Shown: piece after piece, positions 1 through 7,909 of the stretch | Numbering within the stretch: the first letter of the stretch is position 1 | Layout: every line of letters starts with the position of its first letter | Assembly (NCBI GenBank): GCA_938003615.1 | Contig: CALKXO010000151.1 | Location: forward strand, 1-34,743 | From: an uncultured Pirellulaceae bacterium | Lineage (GTDB): Bacteria; Planctomycetota; Planctomycetia; Pirellulales; Pirellulaceae | DNA: 34,743 bases | Reading direction: 5' to 3' | Program-made: the position numbers and the translations under genes | The notes under the pieces: generated by a model | What the model was told of the DNA's origin: nothing | The model's database searches: none | What the model saw: the letters and a program-made list of their open reading frames with translations, nothing else

Positions 1-315
1 ATCAACGCGCTAACCTGTAGGTGAAATACCATTATGTGCCAGTTGGGGAAATTTCTATCCCACTACGAGCTGAACCTAAGGGTCACGACGAGTCCCGTTA
101 TTCGAAGCGCGATCGAGTTGATGAACCGTCAATGCAGCCAAGGATCACCAAGTCAATGGGCTTGGGGCGGTAGGTGTTACCGCTGAATTTAATCAGTCTT
201 TGCTATCCTGTCTTCGATGGACACCTGCAAAGTCAAACACCGATTGTTATCATGGCATCTCTGCGGGCCAAGCTCAGAATCCGCAACAATCTATTCCTCT
301 CAAAAATGTCATTTC
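1..315. other. Left-edge region without a recognisable gene
   Basis: All three plus-strand frames meet a stop within the first 24 bases, and the minus-strand frames are also interrupted early (cta or tca at about 2, 10 and 63), so no gene crosses in from the left. The track ORFs at 200 and 217 begin here, but the recognisable protein starts only at 316. I see no tRNA, terminator or clear promoter. Confidence 0.5.
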
Positions 316-879
316 ATGTCCAACCTATTTCAACTGCCCTGCCCTTGGTGTGATGCCAAAATTGAGATTAGCCTGCGGCAAGCTGGCCAGACACTTTCAT
401 GCACAGGATGTGAAAAGGACGTTGAGGCGCCTAAGCTGGGTGAAATTAAAAAACTCCCCCCATCCGAATCATCCGAATCGTCCGCATCAAACGGGCGGAG
501 GGCCTCATCGCGCGGTGCAGGAGGCAAAGGGGCCACTTCAACAACTCGTAATGGCCTGTTCACCGCCGGATTAGCGCTTGCCGTCATCTTGGGAGGCGCG
601 GGACTGGGCCTGCACATGTATGCCCGATCACTTCACACGCCAGTCGATATTCAGGAACAAGTGGAACTGACGCGGGAAGAGATTCACAGCCTGAAGCCAG
701 ACCAAATTTACGGTTTGGCAACCGCGATGACCAAGAATGAAGAACTTGGTGAATTTTCTGAGCCGCCGTTTTTGAAAGACAACATACAGGGATCGATCCT
801 GACTTGGATTGCATGGGGGCTGTACGCTTTGGGAGGACTCGGCCTGCTGATGTTGTTGGGATCCTTCTTCGTCAGGTAG
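316..879 (+). CDS. Zinc-ribbon membrane protein, hypothetical
   Basis: The 187-aa protein opens with a two-knuckle zinc ribbon (CPWC, then CTGC about 20 residues later), followed by a Ser-rich linker and two hydrophobic segments: about residues 75-97 (GLFTAGLALAVILGGAGLGL) and the last 25 residues. I place the start at the ATG at 316, not at 217, because the ribbon normally sits at the N-terminus and the 33 residues before it look non-coding; neither start has a good Shine-Dalgarno sequence. The layout suggests a cytoplasmic zinc-binding head on a small two-helix membrane anchor. Proteins of this style are common in planctomycetes, but I know of no assigned function. It converges with the comM-like gene downstream. 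Confidence 0.7.
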   Translation: MSNLFQLPCPWCDAKIEISLRQAGQTLSCTGCEKDVEAPKLGEIKKLPPSESSESSASNGRRASSRGAGGKGATSTTRNGLFTAGLALAVILGGAGLGLHMYARSLHTPVDIQEQVELTREEIHSLKPDQIYGLATAMTKNEELGEFSEPPFLKDNIQGSILTWIAWGLYALGGLGLLMLLGSFFVR

Positions 880-892
880 CCAGTGGCTACCT
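874..892 (+). terminator. Perfect hairpin at the stop codon
   Basis: AGGTAGCC-AGT-GGCTACCT forms an 8-bp perfect stem with a 3-nt loop, and the TAG stop of the zinc-ribbon gene lies inside it. No T-tract follows directly, so it is either a weak terminator or an mRNA 3'-end stabiliser. Confidence 0.35.
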
Positions 893-1044
893 CGGAAATC
901 GTTTCGGGTGCGATTTATTTTCTGTTGGTAAACGATGCAGATTCAATAGCTCAAGGGATTGAACAGTTCCAAGGACTGAGATCCGCACTGCCGTAGACCA
1001 ACAACCAACACAGCCCTACCTTCCTGATACAGCCGTCACAGAGA

Positions 1045-2634
1045 TTACTGCCACGCATCACGATCTAACATCCGGTAGTTGATCGCTTCGGCCATGTGAT
1101 GTGATTGGATATCGGCCGAACCGTCTAGGTCGGCGATCGTGCGCGAGAGACGCAGGACTTTATCATGAGCCCTTGCGGAGAGCCCAAACTCGTTGACGCT
1201 GACTTTCAACATATTCATGCACTCATCATCCAGTGGGCAGAACTCGCGGATCTGTTTGCTGGACATCTGCGCGTTGTACAGAATTGGCATTCCATCAAAT
1301 CGCTTGATTTGTGCCGCCCGCGCGACGGTGACATCGGCGCGGATCGTTTCACTGGAGGTGCCAAGCTTCTTCGAAGACAGTTCTTTGAACTCGGCAGCTG
1401 GAACTTCCACGTGAATATCAATTCGGTCCATTAACGGACCGCTGATCTTGCCCATGTACTTTTCAATCTGCGGCGGAGTGCAATTGCAGCTGCGTCTCGG
1501 ATCACTCCGGTAACCGCAAGGGCACGGGTTGAGCGCCGCCACCAACATAAAATCCGCCGGGAACGTGGTAGATGCCAGAGCCCGGGAGATGGTCACGATG
1601 CGATCTTCCAGCGGCTGTCGCAACACTTCCAGCGTCTTGCGATTGAATTCCGGCAGCTCATCAAGGAACAACACGCCGTTGTGCGCCATCGAAATCTCAC
1701 CCGGCGTTGGCGTACTGCCGCCACCAACCAAACCCGCTTCGCTGATGGTGTGATGCGGCGAGCGAAAAGGACGCTTAGCCATCAACGGCTGACCGGGCCG
1801 CAGCCGTCCGACTGCGCTGTAGATGCGTGTTGTTTCAATCGATTCTTGGGGCGTCAAGCGCGGCAGCACGGTTGGAATGCGTTTAGCCAACATGGTCTTA
1901 CCTGATCCAGGAGGGCCTAACATCAAAATATTGTGCGCTCCAGCCGCGGCGACCGTGATGGCGCGTTTGGCCATCTCCTGTCCGCGCACGTCGGAGAAAT
2001 CGAAATCGTACGTCGAAAATTCCTCAAACAACAAATCGATCCCCGAAGGCGTAGGTTCAATTTCTAGCTCCCCTGAAAAAAAACCAACGGCTTCAGACAG
2101 GGAACTGACGGCGATCACATCCAGCCCTTCGACAACTGCGGCCTCCCCGGCGTTTTCAAATGGCACGACAATTCCCTTTAAGCCCGAATCGCGCGCTTCA
2201 ATGGCCATCGAGAGAACACCTTTGGCTGGGCGCGTGTGGCCTTCGAGTGCTAATTCCCCGACTACCGCATACGCATTGAGTCGATCGGACGCAATCTGAC
2301 CGCTTCCCACGAGAACGCCAAGGCTAATCGGTAGATCGAAAGACGCCGCCTGTTTGGGTAGCTCGGCGGGGGCGAGATTGATTACCACGCGGTCAGCCGG
2401 GCGATCAAACCCCGAGTTCACCAACGCGCGTTCAACCCGGTGAGTGCTCTCGCGCACCGCGGCTTCGGGAAGTCCTACCAGAATCGTCTTGGGTAACGCG
2501 CGCGGGGAGACGTCCACTTCGACTTCCACCGGCATGGCTTCAATACCGAGAAGCGAAAACGTTTTCAGTTTGGCCAGCATACCGCCGCCGCGCACTTTGT
2601 TCCCTGACGGTGAAGAAGACGCTTGCTGATTCAT
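1045..2634 (-). CDS. comM: ComM/YifB family AAA+ ATPase (Mg-chelatase-like)
   Basis: Full-length YifB/ComM-type protein. An N-terminal Lon-protease-like fold (MLAKLKTFSLLGIEAMPVEVEVD onward, about 190 residues) is followed by the Mg-chelatase AAA+ core: Walker A GPPGSGKT near residue 240, Walker B-type FLDELPEF, a Cys-rich NPCPCGY segment with further cysteines that probably bind zinc, and PLMDRIDIHVEVP. The C-terminal helical domain is intact. In naturally competent bacteria ComM is a hexameric helicase that promotes branch migration of incoming DNA; the role here is inferred from family. I chose the ATG at 2634, which has GAGG upstream; the ATG at 2580 (MLAKLK) also matches the usual family N-terminus but has no ribosome binding site. 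The track start (2688) is probably too long. It is divergent from the haemoglobin gene. Confidence 0.93.
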   Translation of the reverse strand: MNQQASSSPSGNKVRGGGMLAKLKTFSLLGIEAMPVEVEVDVSPRALPKTILVGLPEAAVRESTHRVERALVNSGFDRPADRVVINLAPAELPKQAASFDLPISLGVLVGSGQIASDRLNAYAVVGELALEGHTRPAKGVLSMAIEARDSGLKGIVVPFENAGEAAVVEGLDVIAVSSLSEAVGFFSGELEIEPTPSGIDLLFEEFSTYDFDFSDVRGQEMAKRAITVAAAGAHNILMLGPPGSGKTMLAKRIPTVLPRLTPQESIETTRIYSAVGRLRPGQPLMAKRPFRSPHHTISEAGLVGGGSTPTPGEISMAHNGVLFLDELPEFNRKTLEVLRQPLEDRIVTISRALASTTFPADFMLVAALNPCPCGYRSDPRRSCNCTPPQIEKYMGKISGPLMDRIDIHVEVPAAEFKELSSKKLGTSSETIRADVTVARAAQIKRFDGMPILYNAQMSSKQIREFCPLDDECMNMLKVSVNEFGLSARAHDKVLRLSRTIADLDGSADIQSHHMAEAINYRMLDRDAWQ

Positions 2635-2820
2635 GGAACCCTGCCTCACAGAGGAGCATTGAAAAGTTGACGGTTGCGTAACCATCAAAACTTAAAGTGG
2701 TTTGATTGTATCCGATTTTTTCTCGAAATGGGAAAAATCGAGAAGTGCGCTTCCTTAGATACTGCCGGTTTCCAATTCAAACTCCTGTTCAATTCACTCC
2801 GAAGTCGTTTTAATCATGCA

Positions 2821-3201
2821 ATGGAAGAATCACAGGTATTTGAGGTTATGGGCGAAGACGGATTTGCGCGGATGGTCGGCGCATTTTATCAGAAGGTCCG
2901 CCAAGACGATCTGATTGGCCCAATGTATCCCGATGGTGATTGGGAAGGGGCTGAACAACGCCTGCGCGATTTTTTGATCTACCGGTTCGGTGGGCCGGAT
3001 CGCTACGTTCAACAACAAGGGCATCCGCGACTACGCATGCGACATGTTGGATTTAAAATTGGCATTGCCGAACGCGATCGCTGGATCGAATTGATGTCGA
3101 GCGCCATGAAGGAATCAGAAGTACCCAAGGAAGTTGCGCTGGAGCTAAAAGTCTTCTTCGAACAGGTGGCCGATTTCATGCGTAACGTTCCGGAAAACTA
3201 G
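2821..3201 (+). CDS. Group II truncated haemoglobin (trHbO-like)
   Basis: The 126-aa protein matches group II truncated haemoglobins throughout: FYQKV in the B helix (Tyr23 at the B10-type position), GGPDRY, then GHPRLRMRH with the proximal haem-ligating His at residue 75, and Trp88 in ERDRW at the G8 position typical of group II. These proteins bind O2, NO or peroxide and are usually linked to oxygen or nitrosative-stress chemistry; the substrate here is not known. The track ORF begins 49 codons upstream, but those residues are unlike the family, and the ATG at 2821 gives the normal length. There is no clear Shine-Dalgarno sequence. The metallo-hydrolase follows after 37 bp on the same strand, so the two may be co-transcribed. 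Confidence 0.92.
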   Translation: MEESQVFEVMGEDGFARMVGAFYQKVRQDDLIGPMYPDGDWEGAEQRLRDFLIYRFGGPDRYVQQQGHPRLRMRHVGFKIGIAERDRWIELMSSAMKESEVPKEVALELKVFFEQVADFMRNVPEN

Positions 3202-3238
3202 CCCTGCACCTCACACCAAGAACCAAAAACTACCCCGC

Positions 3239-4018
3239 ATGAAAATCATTTCGCTGCAATCAGGAAGTAACGGCAATTGTTTTTACGTCGAAACGGGGAA
3301 CGTCCGATTGCTGTTCGACGCCGGCATCAGCGCCCGGCAAGCAGAATTGCGGCTGGCCGAGCACGGGCGCGACATTCGTGACGTCGATGCGCTTTTGATC
3401 ACCCACGACCACAGCGACCACGCCAAATCGATGGGCATTTTCCAACGCAAATTTGGCATGCCGGTCTACATCACCCGCCGCACGTTGCTGGCCTCTAGAC
3501 GCTATTTGAAAATTGGCAAAATGGAGCGTGTGCGGATCTTCACTGCCGGTAGCAGTCTGCATTTCGGCGACGTCATCGTCAACTCGATCCCCACACCGCA
3601 TGACAGCGCCGAAGGGTTAGCTTATGTGGTTGAAGATCGCCAGCACCGTGTCGGAATCCTGACAGATCTAGGGCATGCCTTTGATGGGCTCAAAGAAGTA
3701 CTTCAATCTCTGGACGCCGTCATCATCGAAAGCAACTACGATTCGAAAATGCTTGAAAACGGACGCTATCCCCTACGTCTGCGAAAACGGATCTCGGGGC
3801 CAGGCGGCCACCTGTCCAACGATGACTCGGCCGACCTAATTCACGAAACACTTTCAGGCGACGACAACGCGCGTCTCAAATGGGCTTGTCTGTGTCATCT
3901 ATCGGAGGACAACAATGATCCGGACGTCGCTGTTGCAACGCATCACAAAAAAATAGGTGACCGCATCAAGATCTTTGTGGCTAGTCGAGAGGGTGTTAGT
4001 CCAATTATGGAAGTCTAA
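3239..4018 (+). CDS. MBL-fold metallo-hydrolase, YycJ/WalJ-like
   Basis: The 259-aa protein is a metallo-beta-lactamase-fold hydrolase. It starts with MKIISLQSGSNGNCF, as in the YycJ (WalJ) group, carries the metal-binding motif THDHSDH near residue 55-61, further ligand candidates PTPHDSA and ESNYD, and a late LCHLSEDNND segment resembling the HLS..N signature of YycJ proteins. Family members are proposed DNA exonucleases or phosphodiesterases using two metal ions in the cytoplasm. There is no signal peptide. The gene lies 37 bp after the truncated haemoglobin and ends flush against the converging CPBP protease gene, with no spacer and no obvious terminator between them. Confidence 0.88.
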   Translation: MKIISLQSGSNGNCFYVETGNVRLLFDAGISARQAELRLAEHGRDIRDVDALLITHDHSDHAKSMGIFQRKFGMPVYITRRTLLASRRYLKIGKMERVRIFTAGSSLHFGDVIVNSIPTPHDSAEGLAYVVEDRQHRVGILTDLGHAFDGLKEVLQSLDAVIIESNYDSKMLENGRYPLRLRKRISGPGGHLSNDDSADLIHETLSGDDNARLKWACLCHLSEDNNDPDVAVATHHKKIGDRIKIFVASREGVSPIMEV

Positions 4019-5050
4019 TCAGCTTGAGAGAAGTGTTAGGACGTTGTATGTGATGTGGGTCCCCACCGCGATGCCGAAGCCACGATAGTGGAACACGGCG
4101 GCAAACACACCCGCCGCCACGAAGCGAAAGAGAAAAGTAAACTCTTGGAATGGCTCACCGGCCGGATTGAACCAGTCCACATGGGCGGTGGCAAACAGCA
4201 GGCTAGAAATCACCGCCGCGACCATGGCCGCATGAAAGCGCGTCCCCCACTTTTGCGTCAGCAACATGATCAGCGGCACCATAATCAACACGCGAAAAAC
4301 GAGCTCTTCGTGGATGCCGGTGCCGATGTAGGAAACGACACGTGACCACCACGCCGTTGTCCCGATCATCCAGTGATAAGGATCGACGACTCGTCCTGCA
4401 TCTGGCCCATTGCCGAACAGCACTAGAAATGCATTGGCCATCAAAAAAAGCATCAGGCCAATTCCCAAGGCTTCGACGGCCATTAGCGGAAACACTCTGG
4501 ATCTCACTCGGTAACGGTCTGCTTTACGGTGGTGCCAGGCGAGCAACACGGCGGTGGTCAGCATTGGCAGAATCACCAATTGTCCTGCCCCAAATGAACT
4601 CATCAATTCGCAGATCCAATAGTCTATTCCGCTAGACGCAGACTGCGGACCAAGAAAGATCTTGGCGACTTCGTAGATGATGATCAGAGGAAACAAAAAG
4701 TACAAAGACGCGATCGGTCGACGTGTCTGCTCACGGTAGCGCGCGCTGATGTCAGACTTTTGCGGACTCTTTTTGGGTGAAACGGTAGCTGTCGCGCCAA
4801 CGTCCGACTTTGAAATCGCGTCTGCAATCGGCTCTGCGACCGACGATGCCGTCACCGCATGAGCGAACAGTGGCGTGCGTGTTTTGGGTCGGACCAGCCA
4901 GTTCAGTCTGGGACGCTCATCAGATGTCTTCCGAAGCTTTCGATGCTTTCGATTGGCACGTCGGCGCGAAGGAAGAGGCCGTCTTCTCCGTCGGACGCTT
5001 GGCTCGTTCTCAAACCCGTCTGTCAATTTTTCTGGCTCGACAAAACTCAT
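4019..5050 (-). CDS. CPBP family intramembrane metalloprotease
   Basis: The 343-aa protein has an Arg/Lys-rich, probably disordered first 110 residues (VRRRRRPLPSRRR), then about six to eight hydrophobic helices. Inside them sit the three CPBP (Abi/Rce1-type) motifs: HEELVFRVL (glutamates plus Arg), FATAHVDWF (His) and GTHITYN near the C-terminus. The family comprises membrane-embedded glutamate-dependent proteases that process CaaX proteins or other membrane peptides; the bacterial substrates are mostly unknown. The long basic N-terminal extension is unusual for the family and may bind a partner or the membrane surface. Its ATG has no strong Shine-Dalgarno sequence. Just upstream on the same strand lies the remnant of a CarF-type desaturase. 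Confidence 0.88.
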   Translation of the reverse strand: MSFVEPEKLTDGFENEPSVRRRRRPLPSRRRANRKHRKLRKTSDERPRLNWLVRPKTRTPLFAHAVTASSVAEPIADAISKSDVGATATVSPKKSPQKSDISARYREQTRRPIASLYFLFPLIIIYEVAKIFLGPQSASSGIDYWICELMSSFGAGQLVILPMLTTAVLLAWHHRKADRYRVRSRVFPLMAVEALGIGLMLFLMANAFLVLFGNGPDAGRVVDPYHWMIGTTAWWSRVVSYIGTGIHEELVFRVLIMVPLIMLLTQKWGTRFHAAMVAAVISSLLFATAHVDWFNPAGEPFQEFTFLFRFVAAGVFAAVFHYRGFGIAVGTHITYNVLTLLSS

Positions 5051-5195
5051 CAGCTAACCGAATGGACCCGTTACGTAAAACGCCAATAGTAGACTTTTGC
5101 GACATGCGAACCAATGTTGATTTGGAACCTGCTTTCAAATCGGTTTCGGCCATATTACAAGCCGTAACACCAGCCTTATCACCATTTATTACGAC

Positions 5196-5441
5196 CTATC
5201 GCGCAGGTGCTTTCAGGATGACAGCGTCGCGTCGGTCCTCACGTTTGGGAGAAATGCCGGTCGTGAAAGCCACAAACTTTTCCATGCGTCGCCAGAACGA
5301 AACGCGCTCCAAGACTGCGTTAACCTGCGACGTCAGGACACAGTAGTACCCCGTGTGAGGCGGTTTGTGATGCATCGAGTGCTGGCGATGCGCCTGCATG
5401 ATGCCAAGGTCTTTCATGAAACCCGGCAATGCTTGCGAAAA
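5196..5441 (-). pseudogene. 5'-truncated CarF/PEDS1 plasmanylethanolamine desaturase remnant
   Basis: The minus-strand reading frame from about 5441 to the TAG at 5196 gives only the C-terminal end of a plasmanylethanolamine desaturase (CarF in Myxococcus, TMEM189/PEDS1 in animals, lipid desaturase domain). The match rests on the His box HRQHSMHH followed by KPPHTGYYCVLTSQVN, then LERVSFWRRMEKFV and TGISPKREDR, which follow the order of the family C-terminus (HH..PH..YC..TGWLN, then FWRRLE, then TG..PR.D). The N-terminal helices and the other His motifs are missing: a TAA (5442-5444) interrupts the frame and none of the three frames upstream resembles the family. The enzyme makes the vinyl-ether bond of plasmalogens; this fragment cannot. 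The track start (5429) is a TTG. A short expressed protein from the ATG at 5417 cannot be excluded. Confidence 0.65.
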
Positions 5442-5709
5442 TTACTGCACCCTGTACCGCAATCCCGACGGAACTTACCAGTCATACATTGGAATCGATG
5501 TCGAGGGAGTCAACGGAAAAACGGGCAGGCTATCTGTCCTAGTTCAAGAGAGTAATTTGGATGAATCGCAACGGGACTTGTTTTCTGAAACACCGCGCGG
5601 TCCAAGCGACAACAACTTGACGACGTCCCTGATTCGTTGGAAAGAAAATGGCAAGCAAGGTTCGGTCAGTCTTAATCCGGACACACTCAAGCGTAGAGTA
5701 AAAAAATAG
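5416..5709 (+). CDS. Small hypothetical protein
   Basis: This 97-aa ORF begins at the ATG at 5416, preceded by AAGG about 7 bases upstream; the track start at 5398 lacks a ribosome binding site. The protein is hydrophilic, with no signal peptide or membrane segment, a short N-terminal Cys pair (NACENYC), a possible beta-strand stretch (GRLSVLVQES) and a basic end (LKRRVKK). I do not recognise it. Its first codons overlap the truncated desaturase fragment on the other strand, so it may have arrived with the rearrangement that removed the front of that gene. It converges with ung, 15 bp away. Confidence 0.55.
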   Translation: MKPGNACENYCTLYRNPDGTYQSYIGIDVEGVNGKTGRLSVLVQESNLDESQRDLFSETPRGPSDNNLTTSLIRWKENGKQGSVSLNPDTLKRRVKK

Positions 5710-5724
5710 TCGTACAGCGCGACA

Positions 5725-6408
5725 CTACTCCAGCAACCAGTCAATCCGCCCGCGCCCCTGACTCTCAAGTATTTCATTAGTCTTTGAGAACGGGCGGCTG
5801 CCAAAGAACCCGCGATGGGCAGACAACGGCGATGGGTGGGGCGCGACAAGTCGCAGGTGCCGGTCGTCAATCAAAGTTGCTTTCTTCTCCGCCGACTTTC
5901 CCCACAAAACGAACACGATATTCGCAGGATGTGAATTGAGCGACTCAATCACCGCGTCAGTGAACGACTCCCACCCCCGATTCTTGTGCGCGTGCGGCTC
6001 GCCATTTCGGACCGTCAGCACCGTATTGAGCAGCAATACCCCTTGCCGCGCCCATGGTTCAAGATTGCAAGTCGTGGGGATTGGGCATTCCAAATCATCT
6101 GCCAGTTCTTTGAAGATGTTCCGCAGCGATGGCGGAAAACGCTCGGCCGCCTGACCGACGGAGAAGCTAAGCCCATGTGCCTGCCCGAGCCCATGATAGG
6201 GATCTTGGCCAAGAATCACCACTTTGGTGTCAGACCACGACGTCAAACGAAAGGCGCTGAAAACTGAGTCTGCCGGCGGAAAGACGGTTTCGTCTTGCCG
6301 CTGTTGATCGACGAATTTGATCAGTTCTCTTGCCGCATTGGAATCAAACCATGTTTTTAAATGGTCATTCCAGTCGCTTCGGTCAGGCCAATGGTCCAGC
6401 AAAGACAT
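5725..6408 (-). CDS. ung: Uracil-DNA glycosylase, family 1
   Basis: The 227-aa protein is a canonical family 1 UDG of normal length. The water-activating motif GQDPYH is at residues 67-72 (catalytic Asp69), followed by LLNTVLTVRNGEPHAH and the minor-groove loop HPSPLSAHRGF at about residues 191-201. It removes uracil from DNA, starting base excision repair, in the cytoplasm. It begins 2 bp after the stop of the Cys-rich lipoprotein gene, so the two genes probably share a transcript and ung may rely on translational coupling, since no Shine-Dalgarno sequence is visible. Confidence 0.97.
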   Translation of the reverse strand: MSLLDHWPDRSDWNDHLKTWFDSNAARELIKFVDQQRQDETVFPPADSVFSAFRLTSWSDTKVVILGQDPYHGLGQAHGLSFSVGQAAERFPPSLRNIFKELADDLECPIPTTCNLEPWARQGVLLLNTVLTVRNGEPHAHKNRGWESFTDAVIESLNSHPANIVFVLWGKSAEKKATLIDDRHLRLVAPHPSPLSAHRGFFGSRPFSKTNEILESQGRGRIDWLLE

Positions 6409-6410
6409 AA

Positions 6411-7082
6411 CTAGCGGCGACGAATCTGCTGGGCTCGTAAGTCAGTTTTTCTAGCACGGGCAGTGATCGAGTCACCGGTTGGATGTCGGCCCATTTCGGC
6501 CAACCTAGTCGCCATCGGAGACTCTGGCCCGCGGCAAGTTGCACAATCACAACCTCCAGAAACGGGTCCTGGCGAGACAGCACCTGTACCGATCTCGGTG
6601 TAGTCATCGATGACGTAGTCGCCACCAAGGTATTGGTCACTTGAGCAGCTATCGCAAGAACCACTCTCGCATCCGCAAGACTGAGAACTTTCGCTGCCGC
6701 TGCAATTGCGCGAGCCGTACAGAGTGCGAAGCAAGCCGCCACGCCCTAGGCACAACGGCTGTGTTCGACAAAACGGACGCGCCTTAACGGCTCCTCCTAC
6801 GAATGTTGTATCGCAGCACGGATCATTGCAATCCGGAGGAGTGCTGATCCACTCACCAATGTAGGCTTCTCCGCATCCGCTTCCGCAAATCGCGTTACTT
6901 CGCAAGTTGCGCATCGCGTTGAGCGGTCCGCCACAAGCTCCCTGACGAAAGCCGCCATCGCAATCACTGCAGGTAACGTTACCGCAGCCAACCCCACAAC
7001 CCATTGGTCCACAGCAACCAGTAGCGACAACAGCAACCACCGCCGTCATCAGACTTGCAAAAAGCATCATTGAACGAATCAT
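6411..7082 (-). CDS. Cys-rich secreted lipoprotein-like protein
   Basis: The 223-aa protein has a hydrophobic signal (MMLFASLMTAVVAVV) ending in a lipobox-like ATGC, then 22 cysteines spread over about 170 residues in short Gly/Ser/Cys clusters (CCGPMGCGVGC, SCGCESGSC, CDCATC). The last 35 residues are basic and Cys-free. GAGAG precedes the ATG. This type of small Cys/Gly-rich exported protein is common in Pirellula-type planctomycetes and may belong to their cysteine-rich cell-surface material, but I know of no defined function. Disulfide cross-linking or metal binding are both possible. It is the first gene of a probable two-gene unit with ung, an odd pairing of a surface protein and a DNA repair enzyme. 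Confidence 0.78.
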   Translation of the reverse strand: MIRSMMLFASLMTAVVAVVATGCCGPMGCGVGCGNVTCSDCDGGFRQGACGGPLNAMRNLRSNAICGSGCGEAYIGEWISTPPDCNDPCCDTTFVGGAVKARPFCRTQPLCLGRGGLLRTLYGSRNCSGSESSQSCGCESGSCDSCSSDQYLGGDYVIDDYTEIGTGAVSPGPVSGGCDCATCRGPESPMATRLAEMGRHPTGDSITARARKTDLRAQQIRRR

Positions 7083-7407
7083 TGGACTCTCTCAACCATT
7101 TGCCGATCACGCCGCAATAGGCGTCCGGCATATATATATGTGTTTCATTGGAATCTGCACCAGCACGACGTTCGCATATGAGTGACCGTCTAATGGTCGG
7201 CGCAAAAGGATCTTTTGAGTGTTGTCGTCCTGCCAAAGTCTATGGAGCCAGCACAAATGGAAAAATCGGCAAACTTTGCCGTGTTTTGCTGTCAATTGGC
7301 CTTCTAGGAGCCATGAAAACTCAAATGAGGATCGAAGCCCGCCACGAAATAACCGATTCCTACGGTGTCGAGCGATAGTTCTTTTCCTACTGTAGCGATT
7401 TTGCCAA
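7083..7407. promoter_or_regulatory. Divergent intergenic region between two lipoprotein genes
   Basis: Both flanking genes read away from this 325-bp gap, so it must hold their promoters. The palindrome CATATATATATG (7129-7140), 47 bp before the Cys-rich gene, is a plausible -10 or operator element for that gene. The track ORFs inside (7148, 7107, 6979) have no recognisable features and I treat them as chance. Confidence 0.4.
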
Positions 7408-7842
7408 ATGCAAGCCTCAAAAGCCCTCCGAAAATTGCTGGCGTTGCTGGTAGCGGCAACGTTGCTTTCGGGGTGTCAGCAAGCAGTGAATTCAAGGCTG
7501 GTCGGCACTTGGAAAATGGACAATGCGGAAACGCTAGCGAAGAAAGTTGATTCCGAAGCTGATTCAACTGATCAAGATGCGCAACCACCTCAGATGACGT
7601 TGCACTTTAAAAGCAACGGCGCGCTGGAGACCGTCACTCAGCTAGGAAAAATCGACAGCCTCAAAACAGGATCATGGAAGCTGCGTGAGAAAGATGCCGG
7701 TGACAAGACAAAGATTGAATGCTCGATCGACGGCCTGACCAGTCAACACGAAATACGCTGGGTGGATCGTTCAACCATTCGCTTGGCACCGCCCAACATG
7801 TCTGGCCAGAAGATGATCATGAAGTTTGTTCGCACAGAATGA
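7408..7842 (+). CDS. Putative lipoprotein with lipocalin-like TW motif
   Basis: The 144-aa protein has a textbook lipoprotein signal (basic N-terminus, LLALLVAAT, lipobox LLSGC, Cys at residue 23). The mature part begins with LVGTWKMDN and contains TGSWKLREKD, a strand pattern seen in small lipocalin-like or DUF-type beta-barrel domains that start with a G.W motif. It should be anchored in a membrane and face the periplasm. The function is unknown. The next gene, 68 bp downstream, encodes a second lipoprotein with the same LVG.W ... GTWKV layout, so the two look like diverged tandem paralogues. No clear Shine-Dalgarno sequence precedes the ATG. Confidence 0.8.
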   Translation: MQASKALRKLLALLVAATLLSGCQQAVNSRLVGTWKMDNAETLAKKVDSEADSTDQDAQPPQMTLHFKSNGALETVTQLGKIDSLKTGSWKLREKDAGDKTKIECSIDGLTSQHEIRWVDRSTIRLAPPNMSGQKMIMKFVRTE

Positions 7843-7909
7843 AATGGAATGCGTTTCTGCTAGGAACTCCCGCGCCGGTAGTTGCAATTTGTAATCAAGG
7901 AGTATGTGA

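Noticed and set aside
1823-2299. 158-aa plus-strand ORF inside comM
   Set aside because: Antisense to the conserved AAA+ core.
4810-5346. 178-aa plus-strand ORF across the CPBP gene start and desaturase remnant
   Set aside because: Overlaps the well-supported N-terminal part of the CPBP protease and has no protein-like features.
7148-7378. 76-aa plus-strand ORF before the first lipoprotein
   Set aside because: No family resemblance and no ribosome binding site; it sits in a divergent promoter region.
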